A stretch of 64,000 nt of DNA from Trogon surrucura (lineage: Eukaryota; Chordata; Aves; Trogoniformes; Trogonidae): positions 44,412,706 through 44,476,705 of the forward strand of contig CM036620.1 of NCBI GenBank assembly GCA_020746105.1, read 5' to 3'. Numbering within the stretch: position 1 is the first letter of the stretch; the number at the start of each line of letters is the position of its first letter. Positions 35,064 through 46,331 of this stretch are shown piece by piece. The notes beneath the pieces are model-generated. The model had not been told where the DNA came from, did no database searches, and worked only from the letters and a program-made list of their open reading frames with translations. Position numbers and translations under genes: made by a program.

Positions 35064-37526
35064 GTTAAGGGTGCACATAGACAATTATCTTCATTTAATA
35101 ACAGCAAAGTCCCTAAAATTGATTCGTCATTTTTTCTTTATAAACTCTACTTGTATCATTTCATTTCTGGTCAGAATATGAGTGCATAGTGGGTATTAGT
35201 GGCTATGGTAGACTCTGAAGCCATTTTAAAAACTCTTCAATCTCAGAAAATATTGAGTAGCACATCTCTGAATGCTTATCAACATCTTAGTGGTGATACT
35301 TATGCAATCTGTAAATTTCTGATCATTGTTCCTGATGTTCACTGCAAAGGGAGATTTTCGTGATATATATAGCAAGTTACGTTATTGTAGTTGCAATCAT
35401 TAATCTTACCTCAAGCATTAAAAGATAATCTTCAGTAACCTATATTGATTGAATGTAAATGTCTTTGAACCTTTTTACTAGTAGTGTTTAATTTTCGAAG
35501 GTAAGTTCTTACAGTTTTTACAACCATAGAGGTTTTGAGATAGGTCTTTTGGGAGTAGTATATAGAAACTTGACAAATCCAGACCTGCAAAAAGATAAAC
35601 ACTCTGGACCTGACCCTTCACTGCTGATAGTCACAGTATGTAAGATGAAATACTGCACTTTATATAACAAAAAGTGAACATTTACTGGAACTGATCTTAA
35701 GAAATGTTCATGTAAACTGCTTTAGAAAACACACAGAGACTTTTTTTCATTAAATGGGCTTGAAAGAGCAACCTAATTTAAATTTTCTGATTGTAATGAA
35801 ATATAAAGTTAGGTCAGATGAATTGCTAGGAAATGCATAATGTAGTCAAGTAAGCAGAGTTGTACATGGTCAAACAAATAAGTATAGATTATGTGAAAAC
35901 CAATTTAAACCTCTCTCTAGTAGTGTGTCAATGCCGGTGTGCAGATCCAAAACCTGAGGTCACAAAATGAGGGAAAAGCAGAACTGGTAACAGTTACATG
36001 TGTAAGCATGGTGTATCTAGAGATACTTAGAATTGTCTTTTCCTCATTTTTTTTTTTCTGTTGAAATATGTTTCCCAGTTCAGTTTAAATATTTTGGCAT
36101 ATATTTTATGAACATCTATACTTGCTGTCACTATTACCTACAAAGACAAAAAGCTTCCCATAAATAGTCAGAACTGTTTGATCAGTGAGACAACTACTTT
36201 ACAGTATGTAAAACATTTGTACTGATTTATTGTATCATACTGACATTTGCAATTATAATTCTTTTCATCAAGATTAAAGCTTGAGTCAATTCTGAACCCA
36301 AGCAATTTGTAGAAAATATTTTTATTTTACTTTGGTGCTCTGAGTGAGGGGAAAGTAGGAATCTACTTTCTCTGAATGCTTCAGGAAAAGGAAAGGTGGA
36401 CACAGTTATGTATGTGACATTTTCAGGGAAGCAAAGCCTCAGTATTCTTTTTGGTGTTTTTTTTTCTTTTCCTAACAGTTAAAAAAGGTAGTTAAACCCC
36501 GTAGGTTTGAACTTTTTCCAAAGTAGAATTTTGTTTCAGGAAAATATGAATAGAAGTCAGTCAGTTCCCTTAGTTTACAAGAATATAATCTGTTTACATG
36601 AACAAATATGTATTCGTGGAGGGAGTTAATGTGCATGAATAATCTAAACCAACTCAAACGTTACATCATAAGCAATTTTCCATGTTACTGAACACACTTC
36701 CTTAGCGTTGTCTGTACATCAAGGTTCTCCTGATTCCCCTATTGGTAACTCCAGTAATATTCTGAAACCACAGCCTTCCTACATCCAAAGTAAAAGAAAT
36801 TATCTTTTTAAAGTACGTGATGAGTTATGCTGCAACTTTCCCTGTCATTACTGTAATTCTTTACCAAAAATATATTTTCACTTTGTTTAATGGTAAGCCA
36901 TGCTTCACATTATTGTTTCCATTTTCTCAGAAAAGCATCTGGAGATAGACATGTAATAGTATTACGCTAGTAATAATTGTGTTAAATAACTGCAGAAAAG
37001 AGGTAGCACAGAACTATTTATTATTATAATTCTGCTGCTATTGCACTCCACTGAAGACCAGGACTCCAGTCTGCAATATAACAAGATACTAACAGCTTGA
37101 CAGTGTTAAATACCCAGGTGAAAAAAAAGGGTTGCTAGAAGTTAAAGAATCATGAATAGAGTGATGATTTGAATATACCATATTTTTTGCTTTCTTTTTT
37201 ATTTTATAGATAGTTTTAGACTACATAATACATACTGTAAAAAAAAACACAAGTAAAAGTGTGGTGCAAAGAGAGTTTAGAAAGTAATTATAAGATGCAA
37301 GAAGGAAAAAAAAAGCAGAAAATTGTGGAAATTTGGGAAAAAAAGGATATTCTGGTGCGTTGCTCAAGATTTACAGTCCGTAGTCTAATAACATCCTGGT
37401 AACTGCAGAAGCAATCTCTGCAGCTGTTTCTGCTCACTACTCTCTGCAGCTGATCCCTGTAAGAGCACCTTTCCCAGCAGATGAGGAAAACTATTATTCT
37501 GCTACAGAAAACAGACTGACAATATC

Positions 37527-37541
37527 ATAGAATCATAGATA
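37527..37541 (-). repeat. CR1 octamer-tail remnant
   Basis: The word ATCATAGAATCATAG matches the reverse of the CR1/SINE 3' octamers, but no further CR1 body follows. It may be a severely truncated insertion. Confidence 0.45.
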
Positions 37542-37626
37542 TCAAAATGCTTATTACAACAGTTACATATATTTTATATGTTAAGCCCTCACAAAGCAAG
37601 TCTAGCGTAGAATCTTGCTTTAATTT

Positions 37627-37829
37627 ATTTGTGGGGTGCATTTTTGTGTGCACAAAGTCTCAGAACTGTTGCCCCTGAGCAGGTGGTGTGGCATTTCACA
37701 AGGGGGGCTGGATCACCCAGGGGTGTTGCATCGTGGGGCAAGCTGGGGGAATTTTGGAGCAGGGAGAGAGGAGCAAATAAATTCAAGACAAAGGAGGAGG
37801 AGATGATAATTAAGCAGAGGGTATCTATT
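37627..37829. other. GC-richer stretch just upstream of the SINE, origin unknown
   Basis: About 200 bp with many G-rich words and a CAAATAAATTC near its end. It is unlike the AT-rich flanks and is open on plus for 79 codons into the SINE. It may be part of an older repeat into which the SINE inserted. I cannot name it. Confidence 0.35.
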
Positions 37830-37830
37830 A

Positions 37831-38016
37831 AAGCTGGTTTAGCTCAGTGGGCTGAGCGTGGTGCTTGAAACACCGAAGGTCACGGGTTCAATTCCTGTTC
37901 GGTTCTCACATGTTGCCTGACCTAGTCGAGAGGTGGCGTCCCTGCTCACAACAGGGAGGTTGGATTAAAATGATCTCTGAGGTCCTTTCCAGCCCAGGCC
38001 ATTCTATGATTCTATG
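37831..38016 (+). repeat. SINE: full-length tRNA-Ile-like head plus CR1 tail
   Basis: The head carries an A box (TAGCTCAGTGGG at 37840-37851) and a B box (GGTTCAATTCC at 37885-37895), the internal Pol III promoter. The D- and T-arm pairing of a tRNA can still be followed. It runs into CACATGTTGCCTGACCTAGT, a body with GGTGGCGTCCCTGCTCACAA, and ends in two ATTCTATG octamers. AAAGCTG occurs at 37830-37836 and again at 38017-38023, a possible 7-bp target duplication overlapping the start of the head. It differs from the two other copies by a TGG insertion and a CTCACAAC instead of CCCATGAC block, so it may belong to another subfamily. Confidence 0.94.
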
Positions 38017-38023
38017 AAAGCTG

Positions 38024-40454
38024 ATTGAGTGCACCTGGGAAGATCCCTTCCCAACATGCCTCAGAAGATCACTGAGGGCTTGCTCTGAGGACAGCACGTT
38101 TCTGGGGTTTGTTGCCTTTATTAGTTGGAGGAATAAGGTTGTTTGAGTTAGTGTAGTTGTTTGGGGTTTTTTTGTGATGAGACCTGCTATATTTTGAAGG
38201 TAAATGAAGCAAAGTGACAATCTTCTCTAAGGAAAACAGATAGATGATACAGATGATCAATTATTTGTGGAGATAGCTGCAAAATAGAGAAGAAGCTGAA
38301 CTAGCAGAGAAAAAAAAATGAGAGAAATTTGGAAAAAGAATTGAAAGAAAACACAGCTAGTGGCATAGTCTGCTAATGAGAAAATTTGTAAGAGAAGGTG
38401 TTTGTGACTGAGAGGAAAAACCTCAATGGGCCTAGATGTTTCTCCTGTAAAATCAGCAAATACACCAGGATGTGTGGAGCAGAAGACTGAAGAGAGCCTG
38501 GCTGATTCTGGAACTAGGAAGGTATGAGCCTGGGTGATAAACTCCATTCCTTGAAAGCTGTCTTATGCTTTGCAGGAAAAAGGGGCTGATGCTATGATGA
38601 ATTAACTGGCCCTGGCTTTTGTTTTGTATGACTTGGTATGCAAATCCTGGAGAATTCTAGAGAAAGGTTTACATCCTCATTTTACCCTGTGTCCTCCCCC
38701 TCCACGAGTCCTGCCAGAGGGGAACACGTTGCCTATCAAAACTGTTGATATTGGAAAGTTGAGCATGTTGGCAAGTGAGAGATGCCAAGTACAAAGGGCT
38801 CAAGACAGCAGTGGTCTTAACAGTTTCTTGGCTGTGCTCAGTGTGATGCAGGTGATGGAGATTTGCGCTGAAATGTAAGGCATGGCAAAGAAGGGAAGTC
38901 AGTGTAGGGGCAAAGGTGGAGCTGGTTAAGTTGTCCTGCTTTCTTGCATAGTCTAGTAACTGCAAGCCCATTCTGGGAAGCTGTGAAATATTTTGGGATG
39001 AGCAAGGTAACTGTAAACAAGAACTATGAGAGGTAGGTATGCTGCTGGGTCTGTTACAGGAGCTAAAGGTTGAAGGCCATGTTTCTCCTGCTTGTGCTGA
39101 GCTACTCCGTGCAGTATTCTTAAATTAATAAACATAGCTGTGAATGAGTGATATTACAGGAGTCCTTCCCATGCTGACCAGCTCTGTGGAGCAGTTCCCT
39201 TCTCATGGTGTAGTGAGCTCTGAGCCTTAACAAGTAGACAAAGCATGAAAAACCTTGCAACTATTCCTTGCTTCTTCAGGTACTATTCCTAGCATGCCTT
39301 CTTTTATTCTTGCATTGCATTATGCTGTGCCCCGTAACATTTGCCATTCTTTCCAGACGAAGTCTAATTTAGTCCCTTTTCTATTTTTTTGTGTTTTCCT
39401 CCTTGAGCACATTTTCTTATCACCATTTTTGCTTTCACCTCTTCTTCCAGTTCTCCCTTTCTGTCATTTTCCTTCTAGTCCTGTTTTCCCACATCTTACC
39501 TTGTTCTCCTAACTAATTCTGTTCTTAAACTCACCTTGAGAGATATGTAATAAGAAGGAAAAGAACTAAAACTTTGCCATTTCCCTTCTAAAGGTCTTCC
39601 CTTCAATTATTAGGAAACCAGCTGTACTTGCTAAAACAAATTTCTGAACCATGTTTTCTCCTGTGACTCACTTGTAATTCACTTCTGTATGAAATCTTAA
39701 AGATGGGCTGGTTCACAACATATTGAAGCCTAAGTGAAGACATCTTTGTAAAAGCTTGCAAGAAGCTAGTAAATTTAACATGAAGTCATTTTTTGGTGGG
39801 CACAATTCTTAATGGCAGGCGTCCATATGGAAACTGCTGAATAAGTTGATGTCTCAGTCTGGTGGAAGCCACTCGGCCAACAAATATTTGTTTGGTGGGA
39901 GGGAATTTGAAATATGGGAAACTCCTGAGAGTGTGTGAATTGGAAAGCTAACTGTAAATAGGATTTTTTTTAAAAGGCAACATTAGTGACAAAATTAGGC
40001 TAAATATCAATTTACTGTTATGTCTATGGTTTTGGAAGCTATTAAAAACAACTGGTAACCATAGAAAGCTGGGTCACTCCAATTAGTCCTTCTTTATAAG
40101 AAAGCTTGTTTCAGATTCTCTTTAAAAAAAGTAAAATAAAAAATTCACTTTACAAAGGCATAGGGACACTTCTGGAAATGTCAGATGCATGAGAAGTGAA
40201 AGAGAGATTTCTTTATGTATTCTTTTTTGATGCTTTTTAAAAGATGAACTTTCTTCATCTCACTCCCATTTCCTCCTAATTATCACTCGACATAACACTG
40301 CTTCTTGTAACCCTATTTTAAATGACGTGCTATAGATCTCTAACCTATGCTGTAGAAATTTTTTTTCAGAAGTACGAGTTATTTAATCATCAATACTTTA
40401 AAGCTTTTTGAAAATACTGTACATGTGGGGATTTTTAACACATCTGTTGAACTC
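38024..40454. other. Presumed intron, no gene or repeat recognised
   Basis: Slightly richer in G+C than the rest, with many short open frames on both strands between 38257 and 39135, none with convincing splice sites or recognisable motifs. Confidence 0.5.
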
Positions 40455-41424
40455 TGTTGGGTTTGTGTGGCAGGGTTCTGGTAGCCAGGATGGTACTCAG
40501 GTGGCTTCTGCAAGAAACTTCTAGAATCTTCCTGTATGTCCAATGGAGCCAATGCCAGCTGGCTCCCAGATGGACCCACCACTGGCCAAGGCTGAGCCCA
40601 TCAGTGATGATGGTTGCACCTCTGAGACAACAGATTTAAGAAAAGGCGGGGGCGGGGGGGGGGGAAACAACAGCAGCTGGAGACAGGAGTGAGGTTGTGG
40701 GAAAGAACAAACTCTGTGGACACCAAGGTCAGTGGAGAAGGTGGTGCGGAAGGTGCTCCAGGCAGTTGGGCAGAGATTGCCCTGAGCTGTAGTGAAGACC
40801 ATGCTGAGGCAGGCTGCCTCCCTGAAGCCCATGGAGATTAATGGTGGTGCAGATGTCCACCTGCAGCCCATGGAGGATCCCATGCTGGAGCAGTCTGTTC
40901 CTGAAGGACTGCACCCCGTGGAAGGGACCCACACTGGGGCAGTTCATGAAGAACTGTAGCCTGTGGGAAGGACTCATGTTGGAGAAGCTTGTGGAGGACT
41001 GTCTTCTGTGAGAGGGACCCCATGCTAGAGCAGGGGAAGAGCAAGAAGTTCTATCCCTGAGAAGGAAGGAGCACAGAGACAGTGTGTGATGAATTGACCG
41101 CAGCCCCCATTCCCCATCCCCTTGTGCCACTCAGGGAGAGGAGGTAGACATAATTGGGAGGAAAGCCCAGGAAGAAGGGAGGAGTGGAGGGGAAGGTGTT
41201 TTAAGATTTGGTTTTATTTCTAATTATCCGACTCTTATTTGATTGGTAATAAACTGATTTCCCCAAGTCGAGTCTGTTTTGCCCATGATGATAATTGGTG
41301 AATCATCTCTCCCTCAGCCTCTGAGCCTTTCACTATATTGTCTCTCCCCTGTCCAGCTGAGGAGGGGCAGTGATGGAGCAGCTGTGGTGGCCACCTGTCT
41401 TCCAGCTAGGGTCAAACCACCACA
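40455..41424 (+). mobile_element. Solo LTR of an endogenous retrovirus, about 970 bp
   Basis: Starts TGTTGGGTTTGTGTGGCAGG and ends AGGGTCAAACCACCACA, giving TG...CA ends with partly inverted termini. It has a TATA-like ATTTAAG near 40633, a G tract (GGCGGGGGCGGGGGGGGGG near 40647-40665), internal 45-bp tandem units, a polyadenylation signal AATAAA at 41248-41253 and the GAGTCTGTTTTGCCCATGAT box after it. The sequence matches, from memory, a widespread avian LTR group, but I cannot assign a family name safely. I find no convincing 5- or 6-bp target duplication, and no retroviral genes flank it. Minus-strand frames of 68-137 codons across it are translations of the LTR. Confidence 0.85.
40824..41042 (+). 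repeat. Imperfect 39-48-bp tandem units inside the LTR
   Basis: Five units begin with a GCAGCCCATGG-like word, carry GGA-CCCA-GCTGGAGCAG in the middle and end with GAAGGACT or GAAGAACT. Boundaries are near 40824, 40863, 40911, 40956 and 41001. They are diverged from one another and belong to the LTR rather than to a later satellite. Confidence 0.85.
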
Positions 41425-44400
41425 TGCACTTAATGGCTGCTTTAGGACTGAACAGGTTCTTTTCGTTTGCAACCATCGAAGTCTTGCTGCCCTGTAAGAA
41501 CTTTTATTCTTCCTCTGGGAAAGGACTACTGCTGGAAATATGAAATCCTGGGGAAAATAAGCAATAAGCTCAGTAGCATGTGAATAGACAGCAGATGAGA
41601 TTTATGGGAGAGGGAGGAACAATAAGAGGGACCTGGGTGGGCAGTGTGCTGCAATTATAGTACGTTTACTGGTATGGGTGCCTTCAAGATGTTATTTGTA
41701 CAGGGGTTTAAAAACCAAGAAACAGAAATACAAAATAAAAACCCCAACACGGCGTAAGAGCGTGTTGACGCCATTCAGTGGAAGGTGGTTTGGGCATGTG
41801 AGCCAGTTCTGGCCTGAGTTCCTGTATCTTTGTTTCTGTGCAGTGCAGCATGATTATATTGCATAATCATAATACATCCGCCTTACTGGTGTGATGGGTA
41901 TGCAGTAATATAGGCCTTGACCCTACAGTGTAGGATTTGTTAGGTCAGGTGTAGATCTATACTGAGACTTCTATGCTAATCTATTAATTTGGGAGTCAGT
42001 AACCTCCAGGAGGTGCATTTCTCAGCATTACTCTGTTGTACCAAGGATGTGCTTGCTTTTCCAAGTCCTTTTTGAGATGTTTGACTTATAAAAAAAATCA
42101 TATTCACAGTTTTAGTTGTTTTGTTTCTTCCATTTACCAATGTATTTTCAAAAATATACAAGAAATTTCTACGCAGTTAGTTTAGCTTCTCACTGTGTTT
42201 GAGCTTTTGTGAATAAAGTAACTGACTGAGAGATGGTGTTAAATGAGTAGATGAAAAGTATGACTGAAGCACAAGTGAGGCCTCTCTTGAGTCAGAAGTA
42301 CAGTGAAGTTTTCAGTGCCCTATCACGTAGGGACATACCCTTGCTCATATAAATGTGGTAAATTGCCTATGGGTAATAAAAAAGCTTCACTTCTTTATGA
42401 TTCAACATATAAAAACTGATTTCTGTAGCACTCTTTTGCTGACTCTTTTGTGCTTTTATTACTACTTTTTAAATTTAGTTCATCCTTAAATTGTTCATTC
42501 AAGTGATATTTTTTTCTGCCTTTGTTCTTAATTGTGTTCTTACAGTTCCCATGAAAGGCATCTGTGAAAAGTATTAAATATCTCTGAAGTTTTTAAGTGA
42601 TTTAGTAAACCATCGATTAGCATCTTTCATATAAATGTACTCATTATTGTGTGATTTTGTGTGTATGATTTTATATCCACAAGTTCAAGACCTGAGGCAT
42701 GGTAAATAGCTTGGTACCTTCTGACCAGCAACCTAGAAATCCATCTACTGTAAACTGCCAGCAGCAGACATGAGCAAAGGCATCGATTATTCTGTAGTTA
42801 ACTCCTTTCTTCTAAAGCACATTTTTAATGTGTTTCAAGCCTGTTGGAACAGCATGCTACGGTGTGCCTTGGTATCTTAAACCCTACCAGCCTTAGTCCC
42901 TGGCAGACACCTCTTGCTGCTCCCGATTCTCAGGTGCCAGCCCTCTACCTGGCAAGTGAAGCTGAAAGAGGGGTTGAGGAGTGTTACCGCATTTGAGCTA
43001 AAGTGAAAGGTGTGCTGCACAGGTGGGATACGTCTCAGTGTGCTCACTTGCTGTCATCTGCAGATTTACAGCTCTTACAGGTGAGGAAAATATTGCTGTC
43101 CACATGATTGTTGTGGGATTATGTGAACTCCAGGCTTGGTAATATAAAATGAGAGGGTTTTTTAATCAGATTCCAAAGAGACAAATCTGTTAGAAAACTT
43201 ATACAATGTACAAATCAAAAAAAAAATGGTTTTCATACAGTCAGACTGAAGTTCTGGTACAAGTCTCCTCTCTTATCTCCAGGGGTCCTGCTTTCCCTTT
43301 TGTGCAACGGGCATTGAGGATTTGAGCCAAATCTCATGGACAACTTTTCAGGTTCAGCTTTTCAGTTTAAGTTCTCTCTTTATAATAATATCTATCCAGG
43401 AAATAGTCTGGCCATTGAAATAAAAGAAGTATTGCTTCAGTCTCTTAAAATGTGTGTCACTCTATTTGAAGTGCCATGAGCTCTTCTTGGCTTGCCAGGA
43501 AATAGCTCCTTGCTGCATCTCTACCAGCAAGTTGCAAGTCTTATGTTGCACTTTGCATTCTTCATTAAGCTGTACATGAGCAATTTCTGATACAAAGGTT
43601 CAGAAAGAGTAAATGTAGCTCATACTAACTAGATACGGTGATAATTAATTGCTTTAGAATACCCGATCTCAAATTTCTTTCTTCTAAGCACATAGACCTT
43701 TAATATTCACACAGTATTTTGTTGCACAAATTCCTTTGTGATTAGTTATGAAAAACAATTATTTTGGAGGACAGAGATTATAAAATGGGAAGTAAATTCT
43801 TACAGTCCAGCCTCTAATGTTATGTATTTTGTGGGATTTTTTTTTAATTGATGATAATTTTTTTTCAAGAAAACATGTACAACTGCATGTGAACCTCCTT
43901 TTTTTTGTACGTATATTGTCATTTTCCTGGCTGCTAGTGAGTTATAGTGATCAAATATACAGAGTTTTTTAGTTGTTTTTTTTTCTGCACTGCAAGATGT
44001 GTACAATGTAGATTTTGATTTAGTATTAAAAGAGCATATTGTAGCCCTGAAGTTAAATATTTGGCTTTGCTTTTAAGTATTGCTCACATCTCAGTTGTGT
44101 ATACATTCTTGCCTTTCACCTGACCAAAATGAAAACAACCCACCCACACCTGCTTCTTTAATAAAACAATAAAAAGAAAGAAAACACTAAGGAACAAAAT
44201 GTGCTGATGACTATTTTTTCTCTTTAAGCAGAAAGATCTATAAAACTTAAGGAAAATAATTCAAACAATATAGTAAATAGAGCATTTCTACTTTAACAGA
44301 TTTTTATCAGATATCCTCAGAGAAGCAACAGGCTTTGAGTTTACCATTTATTTTTTTTTAAAGGTGAAAGGAAAAAGTGTAATATTTATAGTCAATGCTG

Positions 44401-46264
44401 TGAAGAACTAGCAATTATGTGGGGTAGATAAATAAATTCCAGCCTTATAATCAACATATCTTTAAAACACAAGAGCTTAGAGAATTTAGCTTGCAGGAGT
44501 GATCTCGGTATTTTTAACCTCAGATATATTTTTTAATCATGCTTAAGAAATGTAGTAATTTTACTTGTGATTCCATAATCTATGTACAGATCCTTATGTT
44601 TACTACATTTTATTGTAGCTAAGCCTACTCGTGCTCACCTAGTTGCTAAATGATTACTTCACTTGCCTATATGTAAGAATTTGTGCCTTTGCTTTGTAAT
44701 GTTGCCTTAAATGAAGAAATGTATGTATGTAATACTGTCCTTGGTGTGGAATTCACATTTTCTGTGTCAAGGAAGAAAATGAGAAGTCCAGACATGGTCT
44801 CACAGCAATTGATGGCTCTTTCTTACATATGTGTTTGCGTGGACACTTGTGTTGAGAGGGACACAGCACTGGCCTTGACGGCCGCAGAGAGCAAACTGCA
44901 ACTTCTATATCTTGCAAAAACTCTTATATTCACCCAAAGTTCTGCTGGTCTAAACTTTGCTGCTGCAGTCTTTTATCCAAAACTCTCCTGGCATAATTTA
45001 CTTTTGTCCCAGTTTTGATCTGGAGGCCAGATGAAATGAAATATGGAGTTCTATCTAAATTATGTTCTGATAAACCTGCAAATAAGGTGTTTCTGTTGGG
45101 AGTATAACTATGTCTTGCCTTTGGATTAAATCTCAGCTTCTGTGGTGTATAAAGTATGTAACATGCAACTAGACTTAAAAATAAAATGTAACCAGACCCA
45201 GATAAACTTACAACTTGCATGTCAAGGGGTAAAAATATGGAACAATACTTGACACTAAGGTGTTTTGGTGGGTGTAAATATATATTTACTTTGAAAAATT
45301 ACAACTTTTATCTTTATTTATATTACTTTTATAGCTTTAGGATCTCAATAGCTCGGGGCAGATGGACGTGGATTTTTTCATTCTGCTGTAGCATGTAAGG
45401 AGTCACATTAAGAATTCAGATGCATTTTATGTATTAGAAAATGGTCATCTGTAGACTTCACTACTTGCATCTTAAAGGCTTTACTTTGTCAATGCGTAAG
45501 GCAATTAATGTTGTTTACTACTTCCGTTACTAGAAATTGATATTTCTATGTAAGGCAGGGAAAATACAAGTAGATAAGCAAATGATACAAAAAACTTTTT
45601 GGTTTTCTGTGTATTTCTGCTATAGCAATGCCCCTTTTTGTGTCAAGAATGGAGTATAACAATGTGAGAGAATCTATTTTTGATCTATTTAGTCACTGGC
45701 TTTAGATAAAAGGGAACTGGTATTGGCAATGTGATCAGTTTTCCCTCTTTCTCAGATCTGCTACAGTTGATGTCTAATGGAATACGTTATAAACTGGAGA
45801 TCCCATCACCTTGATTTTAATGTTTTTAAACAAGTCAGCAGTTATGTTCAATGCATAATCTTTTATTATTTGATCCTAATCTTGGAATTTTACTTTGCCA
45901 GTAGTAAGAGAATGTGTCCTTATTGGAATAATTTGTGTCTACTGCTGGAGCACTAAAATGAGTTAGAGCTTCTTTTTCATTTCATTAAGTTTTTATTTGT
46001 GCACATTCTCATTTTTTCCTGTGGTCTCAAGGCAGCATTTCTTAGCTCATTCTATGACAGTGTCTCTATTAAGACATAATTTCCAGTTGTCCTCCATTTG
46101 TGATTCTTAAGTCATAGGAGGAAAAAAAACCTCACACAACAGCATAGACATTATTGTGGTTGTATTTCTTATTTATGGTATGAAAAGATTATTATTAGCT
46201 GTTGCAATTCAGAGTTTATTCTATATTAAATTAACATATTCATGTTATTTTGACTTTTTAACAG
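41425..46264. other. AT-rich presumed intron, no gene seen
   Basis: No repeat family recognised. A good donor (CTTACAG|GTGAGG, about 43080) has only short or wrongly phased exon options before it. The 111-codon frame at 44683-45018 has no splice context. Confidence 0.5.
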
Positions 46265-46331
46265 GCAATAACTTCGAACTCTGACTTCATGCTTTCGCTG
46301 AGAACGTTGATTCTACAGCAAGAAAGTAACA
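46265..46331 (+). CDS. Internal exon (67 bp) of an unrecognised plus-strand gene
   Basis: The best exon signature in the window. The acceptor is TTGACTTTTTAACAG and the donor AGTAACA|GTAAGTGC. Of three frames only one is open, starting in phase 0: AI-TSN-SDFMLSLRTLILQQ, ending with one extra base. Three CpGs fall within 67 bp in CpG-poor surroundings, which suggests selection on codons. The peptide is helical with leucines spaced as in a helical-repeat or coiled segment. I do not recognise the protein. It joins the exon at 20018-20078 (phase 0) and, with AT supplied by the exon at 51890, makes an asparagine codon. Confidence 0.62.

Larger units (their letters stand above)
33406..37626. other. 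AT-rich presumed intron, no gene seen
   Basis: Contains a 25-bp tandem duplication at 35014-35063 and a 15-bp CR1 octamer remnant near 37527. A strong donor (CGAAG|GTAAGTTC, about 35500) has only 16-19 bp of possible exon before it and is not used here. Confidence 0.5.

Noticed and set aside
37832-37904. A tRNA-Ile gene
   Set aside because: A and B boxes are present, but the anticodon arm is degraded and the sequence continues straight into a CR1 tail, so it is a SINE head.
40521-41130. Overlapping minus-strand frames of 68-137 codons
   Set aside because: They lie entirely inside the LTR at 40455-41424 and translate its tandem units.
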